Notes: generated by a model not told the origin, from the sequence alone. A stretch of DNA of 64,000 nucleotides from Adineta vaga (GCA_021613535.1 CP075495.1:13144001-13208000), one strand, 5' to 3'. Positions 1 through 12,100 are shown, numbered from the stretch's first letter. Program-made: numbers and translations.

Positions 1-2778
1 ATTCATTTTTCTGAGAAATTATCAGATTGCCAATCATATCAATAATTTCAGACAACGATCGTAGCTCCCAATTTGTTTGGTTTTTAAAAACATGGTTCAT
101 TGATTCAATATCATTATTATAAAAAAGTCGGGGAGCACCGCTTTTATCGAGAAAATTAATGGGCAGACGAACTGCAGCTATCAGATGATTCCGAAAAACA
201 TTTGTTTGATATTGGTTGAACCATTGTAGGAAGTCGGTAGCACCATTAAATCGAGCTTGATCACGGCGCTGAAGATTTCGCCAATATTCATCTAATGCGT
301 TTAATCTATCCTGGAATTCTTCTTCGGTCTCAGATTGTATCAAAGATTCAGACGAATTAAACATAAGATCAAGCATATCTTGCCGTTCCTCAAGGGTAAC
401 ACGGGACTTTATTAATTGTCTTTCAATATTTTGGCGTACATGTCGTGTACAATAAAGGTGAGTTGAATTCGGAAAGATCGTATCGATTGCTTTTTTGACA
501 GCTTTGGCTCCATCACTCCCAATCACAAGTTTACTACAATCACCCAGTTCCCGATTCACAAAACTTAAAAGTTCTTCAAATGATTCAGCATCATCACGAT
601 AGTGAATCATTGTTGGACCAATAAAAATCGGTGTTTTCTTTGTTTTTCGATATTGAACAGCTGTATTCCGAAAAGCAATTGATGTCACATAAAATCGACC
701 AAGATTAAAGGTCGTATCAACACCTGCTTGGAGTAAAAAATATTTAATTATTCAAAAGCTTAACAAAACTTACATAGAACGGATGGTTGGGCTTCTTCTG
801 AAGAAACAATACAACATCGTTTCAATTCTTTAATCATATATGGTTGAGACAATATCAAGACTGGTGCTTCGCCTCGACTCATTGCAAAACGAGCAACCAT
901 GCTATTAGATTTCTCCAAATTTCTCATAATTGTCAAGTATTCATCAACATTTGATTCATTGTTCTTGCGAGCGTTATATACTTGATTACGGTCCCGAACT
1001 GTCATTATTGATGGGTAAGGAAGTTGCTCAACATTTTTTATGGATTCATTATATATGGTTGATGGTTTCACAAATCGTGGCTGAGACTATTTAGAAGAGA
1101 AAAGTTCTGTATTGTCATCCATATTTATTTATTTTGAACTTACTTTGATCTGATTCAGAACGGAAGGTAAAGTAGCAGTATATGGACGATCTGATTTTTT
1201 TGCATTTCCATGTGGTTTCAAACGAACATTGTCCGTATTCTTTTGGTTTTCTTCGACATATTGTAAAAATATAGGAAGATTAGATTTGGTAGATTCATTT
1301 TTGCTCGGTAGTTGACTCGTATAAGCAATCATACGACGAAATGAGGAATTTGTAGCATTTACAGCATAATATCTATTTGTTAAAATTCGAAATATGGTTG
1401 TACCGCAAATGCAGAAATATTCTACCTACCGGTGCAATACAATAACTTGTTTTGGATCTATTGAACATGATACATATTTACTACCAACTCTTTCATTATA
1501 GTATGGTTTACCATTTGCATCCAGACGTATAATTTGATAGTTGTTTGTATCTCTTTCCATAAACATTGTTTTGACAGACCTAATTTGAATCCATACTCCA
1601 TTGCCGTCTTTTCCGATCGATAAATGGTTTTCTTCTGTTCGCTTTACAAAATACATAGATGTATGTCCAACCATCCGTGGTGGTTGTTCAAATTCCGTTC
1701 CATTTTTAACAGTATCAAGCATGTTCTTAATAATTGTAGATGCTTCAAGAAATATCTGCCTTGTAGCAAATTCAGAGAGGGAACTTTTCGGTTCATTGAT
1801 ATCTTCTTCCTCCTCTTCTGTTTGGATTGAATAAGTTATTTTCGATCTACTCGGGCGACAAGTGGTTTCCGATGAAATATCGGTATGTTCAAAATACGTT
1901 ATGTCTTTATTCACGCTCTCAAATCCATTATTAGTTTCGACTAAAGGCTTTGATTGATGAGTAAAGAGTACTGGTGTAAAGTGATTAGGACGCCACATTT
2001 GATTTGTGTTTACATATGGACCAGACCACATTACACGAAGTGGTGTTTCAGATGCTGCTATCAGTTTGTTTCTAGGTATAAAAACCGTGTTTAGCAGTCG
2101 AGAATATTCATCGTTTTCATTGACACTAGGATATATCGACTCTATAGAGTGACCAGTTACCGTTGACAAAGCTGCAAGTGTTAATACACCAGTGTATTGT
2201 TGATTATTCATGATGCGCAAGACGTGATCTTGAACAGATTCGTCATCAACGAGATCGAGACCCATATTAGTTTTTATAGTCTCGTAATATTGTGAGTGTG
2301 TGCACAACTCATCTATACAACGAGCACGAAGCTCATCTATAGTGGTGGCTGGATAAAATACTTGAAATGTGTGAAATAGACAATCACCATCGCCAGCCAC
2401 GTCGACTGGAACCATTTCTGCAGTAGAGCACTCTGTATGGTTTTGAAGAAGTTCTTCGGTGTGTTCATCAACAGAATGTATATTTTTATCGAAAAACTGC
2501 ACAGGTACATCAGGTATCGTATAGCAGTTGATAGCATCATGCATATCAATACATTTAGCCTGTAATACTACATAATCGTGACTTTCATCTTTTAATCTTG
2601 TTAAAAATAGAAGATAAAAGTCATCACGGGTTTCACGTTTGCAATTATCACATAGTACAGAGTTGGATCGTAAATCACACAACGCACAAGTTGTTCTACA
2701 AACTTCTTGTAATAAAAACATCATTCTTGTTAACGTCTGGATATTATTAGTGGTTAATATAAAAAGAATCGATTTCAT
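1..2778 (-). CDS. OTU protease-MULE transposase fusion (5'-partial at window edge on the C-terminal side)
   Basis: Transposon-type gene running leftwards off the window. Exons on the minus strand are 2778-1430, 1372-1144, 1086-774 and 726 to the edge; every join is GT-AG and keeps frame. The N-terminal exon has Cys pairs of zinc-finger type (CALC, CDNC, about residues 30-48). An OTU cysteine protease domain follows: catalytic Asp/Cys in VDVAGDGDCLF near residue 130 and catalytic His in PNHFTPVLF near residue 268. The last exon is a MULE-type DDE transposase: first Asp in VDTTFNLGRF, second Asp in LVIGSDGAKA, then CTRHV, and the Glu in NNDIESMNH. OTU domains cleave ubiquitin; MULE transposases cut and paste DNA. 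The start at 2778 is the first ATG of the long exon and could be extended by an upstream exon. Terminal inverted repeats were not found, so it may be an active element or a domesticated copy. It lies head-to-head with the NSF-like gene. Confidence 0.8.
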
Positions 2779-2902
2779 TTCGCTTACTTTTTTCTTATCA
2801 TTTCTTTTTGGGACGTGACTTCCAAACGCTTTTCAAAACTAGTATGAAAAGCGATGCATCTTCTTTTTATCTATCTGTATTCGATATTGTTACGTGCTGA
2901 TC

Positions 2903-4076
2903 ATGGTTACTTCTACATCGAAACGAGTAGTGATAGAAACATCTCTTTATTACAACGAAGAAATGGTGAATTATGCAGCGATTAATCCTCATGATGATAT
3001 GTTTTCACAAGCTAAACAAGTAGAAGTTTTCACGAAATATGGAGTGGTCAAATTTGTTGTTATTATAAATCCATCTGTTACAATCGGTGCAATTGCGTTG
3101 AATCGTTTTCAACGTAAAAAATATCATATGAAGATGTATCGTAGTTATGTTGTACGTTCGTATTCTCCAGCATCACCAACTCGTACATTTTTCGAAATAA
3201 TAAATGAAAAGTTCAATCTCAACGATAAAATTGGTGGAATGCAAAAGGTGCTGGAAGAAATTTTTGGTAATGTGTTACTTCCTCGTCTTTACCCACAAAG
3301 CTTTATTGCAAAAACAGATATAAACAAAACACGAGGTATTGCTTTTACACGGTAATTCGGGTGTTGGAAAAAGCTTGATAGCGAGAACTGTATGTGATGC
3401 ATTAAATGTTATTCCGAAAGTTATACGTGGTCCTGAAATTCTTTCATGTATGCTTGGTGAATCGGAAAAAAATATTCGAGATCTATTTGAAGATGCGCGT
3501 AGCGATCAACAATCCTATGGTTCGAATAGTAGATTACACGTGATTATCTTTGACGAAATGGATGCTATAGGTAAAAATCGAACAGGTAGTAATTCAGTAC
3601 GCGATACCGTTCATGATAGTATTACTGCTCAATTATTGGCTGAAATTGATGGCATGGCTTATCTTAATAATATTCTCATAATTGGTACGACCAATATTTT
3701 AGAAGCCATTGACCCCGCACTTCTCCGTCCTGGGCGAATAGAAACCGTGATTAAGGTTGATTTGCCTGATGCACGTGCTCGTTCAGCTATTTTCGATCTC
3801 CACATGAAGGCACTTCTTCGTAATGGAGCTCTCTATCGAGATGTAGATGTCAACAGTATCATCCATGGCACAGAAGGCTTGACCGGTGCTCATATAGAAA
3901 GAATTATTCGTCTGGCAATTCATGCTGCTATGCGACGAGATATACTACATAGAAATACATTCGACGTTACCGATGAACAAGCAGAGGAACTTCAGGTTCG
4001 TAACGACGATTTCATTGAGACATTAACAAAAGTCCAACAAGATCAGTCAACATGCCAAAATAATGAACAACCATAA
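2903..4076 (+). pseudogene. NSF-like AAA ATPase (N-D1 only, frameshifted)
   Basis: Resembles N-ethylmaleimide-sensitive factor, the hexameric ATPase that disassembles SNARE complexes. The first part (2903 to about 3338) matches a shortened NSF N domain and the linker (IGGMQKVLEEIF). The second part (about 3340-4076) is the D1 ATPase: Walker A HGNSGVGKS, then GESEKNIRDLFEDA, Walker B IIFDEMDAI, sensor-like NNILIIGTTN and ALLRPGRIE. The two parts are in different frames; the total length is 3n+1, so one extra base lies around 3334-3345, just before Walker A. Homology ends at the D1/D2 boundary; the D2 ATPase of NSF (a family of about 740 residues) is absent. There are no introns, unlike most genes here. 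It may be a broken retrocopy, a truncated paralogue whose frame is broken only by a sequencing error, or element cargo. The ATG at 2903 is chosen over the upstream GTG at 2894. Confidence 0.7.
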
Positions 4077-5116
4077 ATTTCTACTACGTATATATTACAA
4101 TTATTAATACATTCGTACTTTGCATTTACGTTTCCTCTATATTCAGTTGCCGCGAACAAACTCATTTAAAAACACACAGATTGTTGTTTCTTTCAAAAAA
4201 AAATCTCTTGAATAATTTTTGGAATTTAGAATAGAAATCACTGATTTATATCAAAGATTAACGTAATAGATGGATATGTATGATCGTAGTTGAAAGTCTG
4301 CCTAGATTGATAAGTATTGTATGTGGTGGTTATATTTAGTTGTCTTCAATGGTTAGCTGTGAATAGCAACAGTTGGGATTATCAAAGAATATGCACTATG
4401 GAAAATAGTTGCATGTTTTATGAATGAGATAGCTTATAAATATGGCAGTAGTCGTATAAATATAAATACAATTTCCAATAAGATCATATATATATATATA
4501 TTGCAGTTATCCTTATGATAAAGACTTTTCCATGATGCTCAACATGAGCATATGCTTTTGTAGTATTCATCAAAGCTTGAGTTATAGATCATTGGACCAC
4601 CAGAAGATCAAATCTTGGTTTGGTAGAACACTTTTACAATCGAACGTGATAGTACAAAAATTTGAGCGCATTTTCTTAATTTGAGATATTTTCTTTACAT
4701 TGGAAAATAGTGTTTGGAAAAAATAATAGATAAAAGCTATTCAGAGGTATCTCATATTTACATCAAAAGATAGCTTTCCGCATTCTGTGGGTGTTAGTGG
4801 GGACTCGCAACAGTGGTTGTCTTGACTGCAAGCGAGATTTTGGGTGATAGTAGATATTTACATGCAAGTTTTTCACGATATTTCATGTTTTTCGGGAACA
4901 TTTCAGGGATAAAAGTCTTTTATGGATACCACTATTTTATACCAAAAGATAGCTTTTCACATTCTGTGGGTGTTAGTGGGGACCATCAACGTCCGCTCTC
5001 ACAAAGTTGGGTGATAGTGGTGATAGCATAGAATACTAATACCCTTCTGTTTCTCATGATGATAATGATTTCATAGTTGTTATTTTCATGAAAGCAATAC
5101 CTAACCCAACATAACT
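4077..5116. other. intergenic, no gene seen
   Basis: A+T-rich stretch between the NSF-like gene and a minus-strand secreted protein. Open frames here are short and have no recognisable features. It holds the direct repeat described separately. Confidence 0.5.
4763..4983. repeat. imperfect direct repeat, about 41 bp, offset 180 bp
   Basis: Copies at 4763-4803 and 4943-4983 share a segment from AAAAGATAGCTTT through ATTCTGTGGGTGTTAGTGGGGAC with two or three mismatches. Further weak echoes (TGGGTGATAGT near 4841 and 5008) suggest a longer, decayed tandem unit of roughly 180 bp. No coding role is visible. Confidence 0.75.
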
Positions 5117-5638
5117 CTAAAAGAAAAAGTTATCTTTTATAGAAAATTCAGAGTTTTGTTTTAAATACTCAAACAGATCATCAATAACATCGTTCTTATT
5201 AGGATTCTCTTTCAAACGACTATTAGTTGATGCATTAGCAGTTTCGATTGTTGATAATGAAATTGAAGAACTAGCTGTTGTTGTTGTTGTTGTTGTTATA
5301 TATGTTAAGAATATATCTGATAAAAAATACACGAAGTTGTATTCAGATGAAATAACATCTGTAATAGTAGCTAAAGAAGTGATTAGATAATAGGTCCTAT
5401 TCGGCATGTAACAATTGATAGCTTTATAATCATTTCGAGACATCAATGCAACACAAATACAAGCATTACACGATGATCTGATATTAAATGTCATAGTTGT
5501 TATTGAAGAATTCCCGTCTTGCAGTTTACAAGGACGTATATGATTAGTTGTTATAACCATTTGACGTGTATAAGTAGAATCAAGGAAAAGAAGAATCAGA
5601 ACATAATTGAATTGACTGACAACTACAGCATTCATCAT
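5117..5638 (-). CDS. putative secreted Thr-rich protein with Cys motif
   Basis: 173-residue intronless frame of unknown function. A hydrophobic N-terminus (FNYVLILLFLDSTYTRQ) looks like a signal peptide. A cluster CNACICVALMSR ... AINCY around residues 57-77 has the CxxCxC spacing seen in small extracellular domains. It is followed by a run of about seven Thr and a Ser-rich segment (about residues 117-130) that would suit O-glycosylation, then an acidic tail ending in three Phe. The start is the first of two adjacent ATGs at 5638. The cysteine pattern recalls families common in bdelloid secreted proteins, but this is memory rather than a search. It could also be a chance frame; the signal-peptide-plus-cysteine architecture argues against that. 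Confidence 0.45.
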   Translation of the reverse strand: MMNAVVVSQFNYVLILLFLDSTYTRQMVITTNHIRPCKLQDGNSSITTMTFNIRSSCNACICVALMSRNDYKAINCYMPNRTYYLITSLATITDVISSEYNFVYFLSDIFLTYITTTTTTTASSSISLSTIETANASTNSRLKENPNKNDVIDDLFEYLKQNSEFSIKDNFFF

Positions 5639-6550
5639 GTCTATTTTGTTAAATTAGTGTGGCAAACTAGTAGAATATAAAAGCTTGATAGAGAATAATA
5701 CAATTGTTATAATTTAAAGAAATTTTATTTTTTATTTTCAGGATAATTAAAATTTGATGATTGTTTAGAGCAAAGTATATGGTTCCGCTCCAAAGAATAC
5801 TAATTCGACTAAAATTATATATTATGTCAGTAAATAGACGCATTCCTTTGAGAATACTTTGCTTATTTTCTAGAATATTATAGTCCATATTGATTGATTT
5901 TAGTTTTATAAATTATTGTAATATCTGATGTCAACGAAACAAATTGTAGTTTCTGTTACTTCAAATTGAAAATACACTGCACAACATCAAGCGTCCGCAA
6001 TATTCTACAAGAACTAAATGGATACGGAAGAGACATCTAAGTTAATAAGATGAGTTGAAACTGCATAGGTTACAGAGAAAATGCGTCAGAAAATAAATTC
6101 TACTTTTTGCGGAATCTTCACATTACTCATTCATCGATCGACTTCTGTTCTGAGAGCTTTGCATTTGAAGTAACTCCGTACCTCCAGGATCGACTTAGTT
6201 TTTATGGAATGTATTTTTATATCAACTTCTTGTCAGTGACATAGAGTATCTACCTAGAAACTTCAATGCATTCAAAAAATAGCTTTTTTTTATCTTTAAA
6301 AGAAATTTATGAGTTCGCAAATAAAAGATTTTAAAGAATAGTTCTAGACAATAAACATCAAAAAGATAATATGAAGTACACAGAGCAACGGGTGAGATTG
6401 TGACAGTGTAGGATCAAAATAGATTGGAATTTTCCAAGGAAAGAGAATATAAAAGACTAACCATTCAAATAAATTCTCTACTACTTTTCGTTTATCTCGT
6501 TTTTTCTCACTTATCATATATAATTACTTACCGTGTGTATTCAAATTTAG
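5639..6550. other. intergenic, no gene confirmed
   Basis: A minus-strand open frame at 5667-5888 has random-looking hydrophobic composition and was not accepted. A first exon of the next plus-strand gene may lie here but could not be identified. Confidence 0.4.
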
Positions 6551-7405
6551 ATATCTAAAGAACAGACTCTACAAATAAGTATAGCTCTTCCATACGCATC
6601 TTACAATAGTTATAGCTTGTCAGAAGACAACGCCGATGAACAAATTCACAATTTTGCATCTGAACTTATAAATAGTGATCAACCAATTCGAGAACTAGGC
6701 CCTGTTCGAGAACTTATAAATACTCATGAAAATTTGCAAACTAGTTTACAAACAATGGCTGATAGTAATCCGTTAATACAAAGAATTAATAATCAGTCAG
6801 CAGCTAATATTAATACTGTTATTGATAGTGTCGATTCTCTAAGAAGTTTAAGTAAAATATGTAGATCTCTTGAAAAAGAAACTTTATCACAAGAAGCTGT
6901 TGAAGTAATCAATACACAAGGTGGAAACGTGGTTAATAATCTGTTGAATATTTGTTCAAGAACTACAGATGAAATCCATAAAAATACAATTGTACTACAA
7001 AGAGCTATAACAGAAAATGAAAGAACAACAAATGATCCACTAACCAATGAACTACTACAACAACAGCTTCAAATTACAACAAATATTTCATATGATCCTC
7101 TACAAGCCACACAACAAATAACTGAAGCAATGACAATTAGCAATAAAATAAAAAATCGTATCGAAGAACTAGAACCAAATATAACTGCTTTTGTACGAAG
7201 AGCGGCACAAAACAATTCTCTATATATGAAATATGCCGCTGGTGTCTTCTGCTTGGCTACAGCTGTCATAGTTGCGTGTGCTGCAGGGCCATACTTAACT
7301 CCAATTGTTATTGGTGCATTGAAAAATGTACCTGCAACTACCAGTAGTGGAAGTATTGCCTTATCATCACTGCTTACTGTTATGGTGAAAACTAAGCGAA
7401 AATAA
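6551..7405 (+). CDS. orphan helical protein with C-terminal membrane segment (5' end unresolved)
   Basis: The frame is open from an acceptor-like TTTAG at 6546-6550 to the stop at 7403-7405 (284 codons), but there is no ATG near the 5' end. The first in-frame ATG lies inside (QTSLQTMADSN), so an upstream exon is likely. The body is hydrophilic, Asn/Gln/Glu-rich and predicted helical with heptad-like stretches (for example ITEAMTISNKIKNRIEELE). Near the C-terminus a strongly hydrophobic stretch of about 35 residues (YAAGVFCLATAVIVACAAG, then LTPIVIGAL) forms one or two membrane segments; the protein ends in a basic KTKRK. The layout is that of a tail-anchored coiled-coil protein. No family is recognised. 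The two neighbouring genes are also orphans, which fits an accessory region. Confidence 0.5.
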   Translation: MSKEQTLQISIALPYASYNSYSLSEDNADEQIHNFASELINSDQPIRELGPVRELINTHENLQTSLQTMADSNPLIQRINNQSAANINTVIDSVDSLRSLSKICRSLEKETLSQEAVEVINTQGGNVVNNLLNICSRTTDEIHKNTIVLQRAITENERTTNDPLTNELLQQQLQITTNISYDPLQATQQITEAMTISNKIKNRIEELEPNITAFVRRAAQNNSLYMKYAAGVFCLATAVIVACAAGPYLTPIVIGALKNVPATTSSGSIALSSLLTVMVKTKRK

Positions 7406-8029
7406 CTTTCTCAAACATCGCTAATTTTCAATATATATGTTACATAAAAATCAGTACGAATATTATTAATTTATATTTCAAATTCTTTTATTCATTTCTT
7501 TCTCTATGTAATTTTAATACACATTTCCAGAAATAACAAGTAACGATACAAGGTTTCAACCGAAATACATATGATATATATTGATCAAGCTTTCGCATTC
7601 TATCTAAGTAATTTGAATACTTCCAAATGTATATTAACTAATCTCTTGCTTTCTAACTCTTTCTGCATACAAAAATATCAATGACAGTGATGAATAATAT
7701 GTCAACAAATGGATGAATAAAATATATATATATTGTATATATCAAGGTATATAAGTAATGAAGACTTAAAAAAACATCAATCGTTTTATAACAGATCAAA
7801 ATATCGTGTTTTTTCTATCGTATGAATAATATATATGCTATATACTAATATCGAGGAACAAAACTCAGCTCTTTCTAAAAGCAATCGATTGATGAAAAAA
7901 AGAAGGATTCAAATAAAGAACGATATGAAGCTTATTCATAATTTGTTAAATATACTTTTTGATAAAAAGAAACAGAGATTATATATATATGTGAGTACAT
8001 AACATTTTCATCAGTACTTCAACACGAAT
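7406..8029. other. intergenic, no gene seen
   Basis: A+T-rich, with short (TA)n runs near 7722-7740 and 7979-7990. Nothing else was recognised; presumably it holds the 3' flank of one orphan gene and the promoter of the next. Confidence 0.5.
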
Positions 8030-8744
8030 ATGCAAGGTTATACATTCGTATTTTTGATTCTTTCGATAACATTAATTGATGGACTTTTTTTTAGTTGTAA
8101 GTTATTCTTGAATGAAATTATTTTTTTGAAAATTTTCTTTTTCTCTTTCAGCTAAACCAAAATGTCCAATCAAACATTATAAATCAAGCAAATATATTAC
8201 TGGAGATCAACTTTTAGTTCATGAAGATTTCTATGAACGTGTGAAAGCTTTAGAAACAGTTGCAAAGGAATGTAAAGTCCATATTTATGTCAAAGGATCA
8301 TACTATCAATTACCAAATCCTGCTCAACAAGTCTTGGTATCTGATGCAGATCTAGTTATTGGTCATGGTTTTCAATTCGAAGTTCGAAATGAAAATAATG
8401 CACTTCTATGCAATAAATTATGTCTTTCGAAAAGTATTGTTGAATTTTGACATCCTTTCCCTATTTTGTCTAATCTCATTCTTTCAGATCCAATGGATAT
8501 GGCTGAAGTGAAATGCTTATTACAAGGTGTAGCCAATCGTGGTTTAACATGGTCTCGTTATTATTCCGATGTTATTAGTGACGGCACTTATGCATCGAAT
8601 ACATATGGATATCAAACATTGAAAACGGATATTCAAACACGATGTGAAAAAGAGAAATTTAAACGACAACTTCTTCGAACACTTCGTCGAATGTATGATG
8701 AAGAACAAGATCAAGATTCTGATGATGAAAAAAAGAAGAAATAG
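8030..8744 (+). CDS. secreted orphan protein, 201 aa
   Basis: Three exons, 8030-8096, 8152-8433 and 8488-8744, all GT-AG, total 606 nt. Exon 1 encodes a clean signal peptide (GYTFVFLILSITLIDGLFFS). The mature part starts at Lys-Pro-Lys-Cys and has a handful of cysteines (in KPKCPIKHY, KECKVHIYV, LLCNKLCLSK, VKCLLQG and TRCEKEK). Distinctive segments are SDADLVIGHGFQFEVRNEN and RGLTWSRYYSDVISDGTY, which read like a folded extracellular or enzymatic domain. The C-terminus is a charged tail (DEEQDQDSDDEKKKK). No family could be named. Intron placement with intact frame across three exons makes it a real gene rather than a chance frame. Confidence 0.7.
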
Positions 8745-9117
8745 AATTCTTTTTAACAATACAGACTCATATTTCTCTTAAAGCTTTTTTTAAACTCATA
8801 CATTTTATTTTTACTTATTCTTCTTTAGATGATTTCGAGAATATATTAAATAAGATATAGAAAATAGTTGTTTTTTTCTCTCAATATATATGAGTCGATG
8901 GAACTCAGTCACTTGTTTATTTTATTGATAAAAAAAAACATTGTTTTACATGTCAAATCTCTGCTTAGCAAAAGAAAAGATCTTTGATCATCATATCAAT
9001 CGGTAACTGGAAATCCACTGACATATTTGTGCAGAAGTGTGATAAAAGAAGAAAAAACTGTGTGAAACACAAATATCAGATCTAAGTTATAAAATAAAAG
9101 AAAAACTATTCAATTCT
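8745..9117. other. intergenic between convergent genes
   Basis: The 3' ends of the secreted orphan (+) and TBCD (-) face each other here. No open frame or RNA gene was recognised. Confidence 0.5.
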
Positions 9118-12100
9118 TCATTCTACATGGAATAAAATCAATAATGTTTGTCGAATTTTTGTTAATTCATCTATATTCTGTTCCCAATCTGTTTCTGTTA
9201 ATAAATTCATCACTTGTTCCGAATGTTCTTCGTCATTTACATTGGAAAATAATTCATCATTAAACATAATACATGTATCATATAAATTTTGTGCTGCTTG
9301 TCGTCTCACCCACGGATAATTATGTAAGAAGAAGTTTGTTAAACACTTCAATATAAGATTTCTTAATGTTTGATTATTAAATTGTAATAATGAACAATAT
9401 AATTTGATAAAATGTGTATATAAAGCTGGATTATTATTCAATGTTTGATTCTTTTTGATTAAAATATCTTCTAATAGTTCAATAAAATTGATCCAATATT
9501 GAAGAAATTCTTTGGGATAATGTTCATAGAAATATTCAAATGTGGATTGAGATAAAAGTCGTTCCCATGCTTGGATTGATGGTATAAGAATTCTTATTTG
9601 ATGATTTTGTTTATTTGTAAGAAGTTTTTCTACATCTTGAAAAAGTAAATGAATCAAATGATGATTAGTTTTCTGAAGAATTAAAAATGAATGTAAAGCT
9701 TGACTGGCATGGGATAATTCTCCAGCTGTTATTAAACAATTCATCCAAATTGTGTAACGATAACGATCAAAGATTAATAATTGAACAAGTAATGGAAAAA
9801 CACTTTGCGAATTACGCCAATCGATATCATTCGATTGAAGAAAGATTCTTTCAAGTTCAATTTTGGAATCAATCGGTTGTTCGAATGAAATATTCAAAAA
9901 TTCAATCAATGCTGTTCCACTAATCATTCTCAAATCATCAATTTTTGAGCAAACATTTGTTAGAATTGCATTCAAACAATTGTGAAGCATAGTGGATGTT
10001 AAAAATTGTTTATTATGTTCATTGATTAATTTCAATAAACGAACTAATTGTGTACAAGCTGTTTCACGTACAAGACGACCTGAATCTCCGTAACGATCAT
10101 TTGTATAATCACGTGTACAACGAAGATATGAAGTAATTAATTTATTAATTGATTCTTGTGTTGAAAATGGTGATAAGGAATGTAAATGAAGATTTTCATA
10201 GAGATTACAAAGAGCAATCAATGTATCTTTACGTTGTTTTATTAAATGTTGTGTTGATTTTGTAATTATGATTAAATTAAATAAACAATCAAGAATTTTT
10301 GTTATACTATTACTTGTTAGAATCATTTTCGATGGAAATGATGCGAGAGCAAGTGCATAACCTTGTCGAATATATTCTTGAGATGTTGTTGTTATTTTAT
10401 TTAAATAACGATCAAGAATTTCAGATGAACTGAAAGAAAGAAAGAAAGAAAGATGAAATAGTTGATTTTTGTCGAATAAAAATACCTTGATTTAGAATAG
10501 AATGCATTTGAAAAAGCTTTCAAAGCATTTAATGCTGCTTGTCTAACATCATCATCTAAATTACTAATACATTCATCGAGAATGGTTTGCCAACATTGAA
10601 TTGTTTCATTTGGAAAACATTTTTCTTTTTCATTCAATGAAAAATATTCCATCGAACGTGAAATATTTTCAATAAATAAACAGAGTGATGGTCGAATAAG
10701 ATCACCTGAATATCCATCAAGAAATCCTAAATTTTTATAATCAATCAACAGACTGGATATTTTCTTTTGTAAAGTAACTTGGAAGTCTTCTAAATTTGAA
10801 CATTCATTTGGATTCTATGAGAAAAATAAACAAAGAATAAGAGAATTAGTGTTGTTTGTTTTTCTTTAACATACGCGTTGATAACGTTGATATAATCCAT
10901 AGATAATATGTCCACAGCTAGCAAGAAGACCATGTCTTGCAATACCATCACTTTTTCTATCTAAACATCGATCAAATAATGGCAACAGAATCTTTTCATA
11001 GATTTCTTCGATTGTTCCATAATCTATTGTTGTTTTTTCTAATAATTGACTTGTTAATAAACGTGTTTCTTTTTTCCAATGTATTATTTTATATTTTAAT
11101 AAATGTTCAATCATATAACGTCCAAAAATATCATAATATTTGATCAATGAATGTGCTAAGATTAAAAAACAATAATCAAATTTACCAATTAGATTATAAT
11201 CCGTTTGTTGTATAATATCAATTCCATGAGGAAAATATTCTCCTTGTCGACCAACATTTTCTTGTAAAGAAGCTGATGCTGCTCGACGACATTGAACATT
11301 CCAATCGAAACAAATTATACAAAGTAACATACCAGCTAAATCAGCTGTATATGAACGAAAATCAATGGGATCAAAAGCACGAGCAAATGACCAACAAACC
11401 TTCAAGAAAGAAATATTTGTTGTTATGTTTGTTTTGGGAAATTGAAATGAAAATTCAAACTTACATAACAAGCAGCATCACGCACAATATGTCCATAGGT
11501 TTGATGACCCAGTTTTTCATCATAATTCAATGATTTATGTACAATAGGCATAACAGAATCTAAACGTTCAGGTAAAAGAAGACCACGACGTGCAAGTTCA
11601 GCTAATGCTAAACATCCACCTTGTAAAGCATAATGATCACAGGCAAGAAGTGCAACTGTGGAAATACGATCACATAAGAGCGAAACTAATTGAGCAGCAT
11701 ACGATTTTCTTAAACGATTTGTAATACGACCTAGACCTTTTGCTGATGACCATCGAACATATAATTCTTTATCACTTAAACCAGTCATGAGTAATTGAAG
11801 TATAGATTCTACCAATGTTGGTACATTACTATTATCTTCAAGATCTTCTTGTTCATCATTTTCATACTGTTCATGATGATGTCCATTAGTTGTTGATGAA
11901 GATTTACTAAAGAAGAAAGAAATCAATTTTATTGTTGATAAAAAAAATGTATAACTTACATATTCATAGTTGTTGTACTAGTTGATGGATTATTCTTTTT
12001 TGATGTTAATGAATCAAGAATATTTCGAACACCACGACGATATCTCCATGCTGCACCATGTTTAGGCATTGGTAATAGAGTCATCGCAAGTTTTTGTAAT

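Noticed and set aside
1601-1834. Plus-strand frames inside the OTU exon
   Set aside because: They are antisense shadows of a well-supported coding exon.
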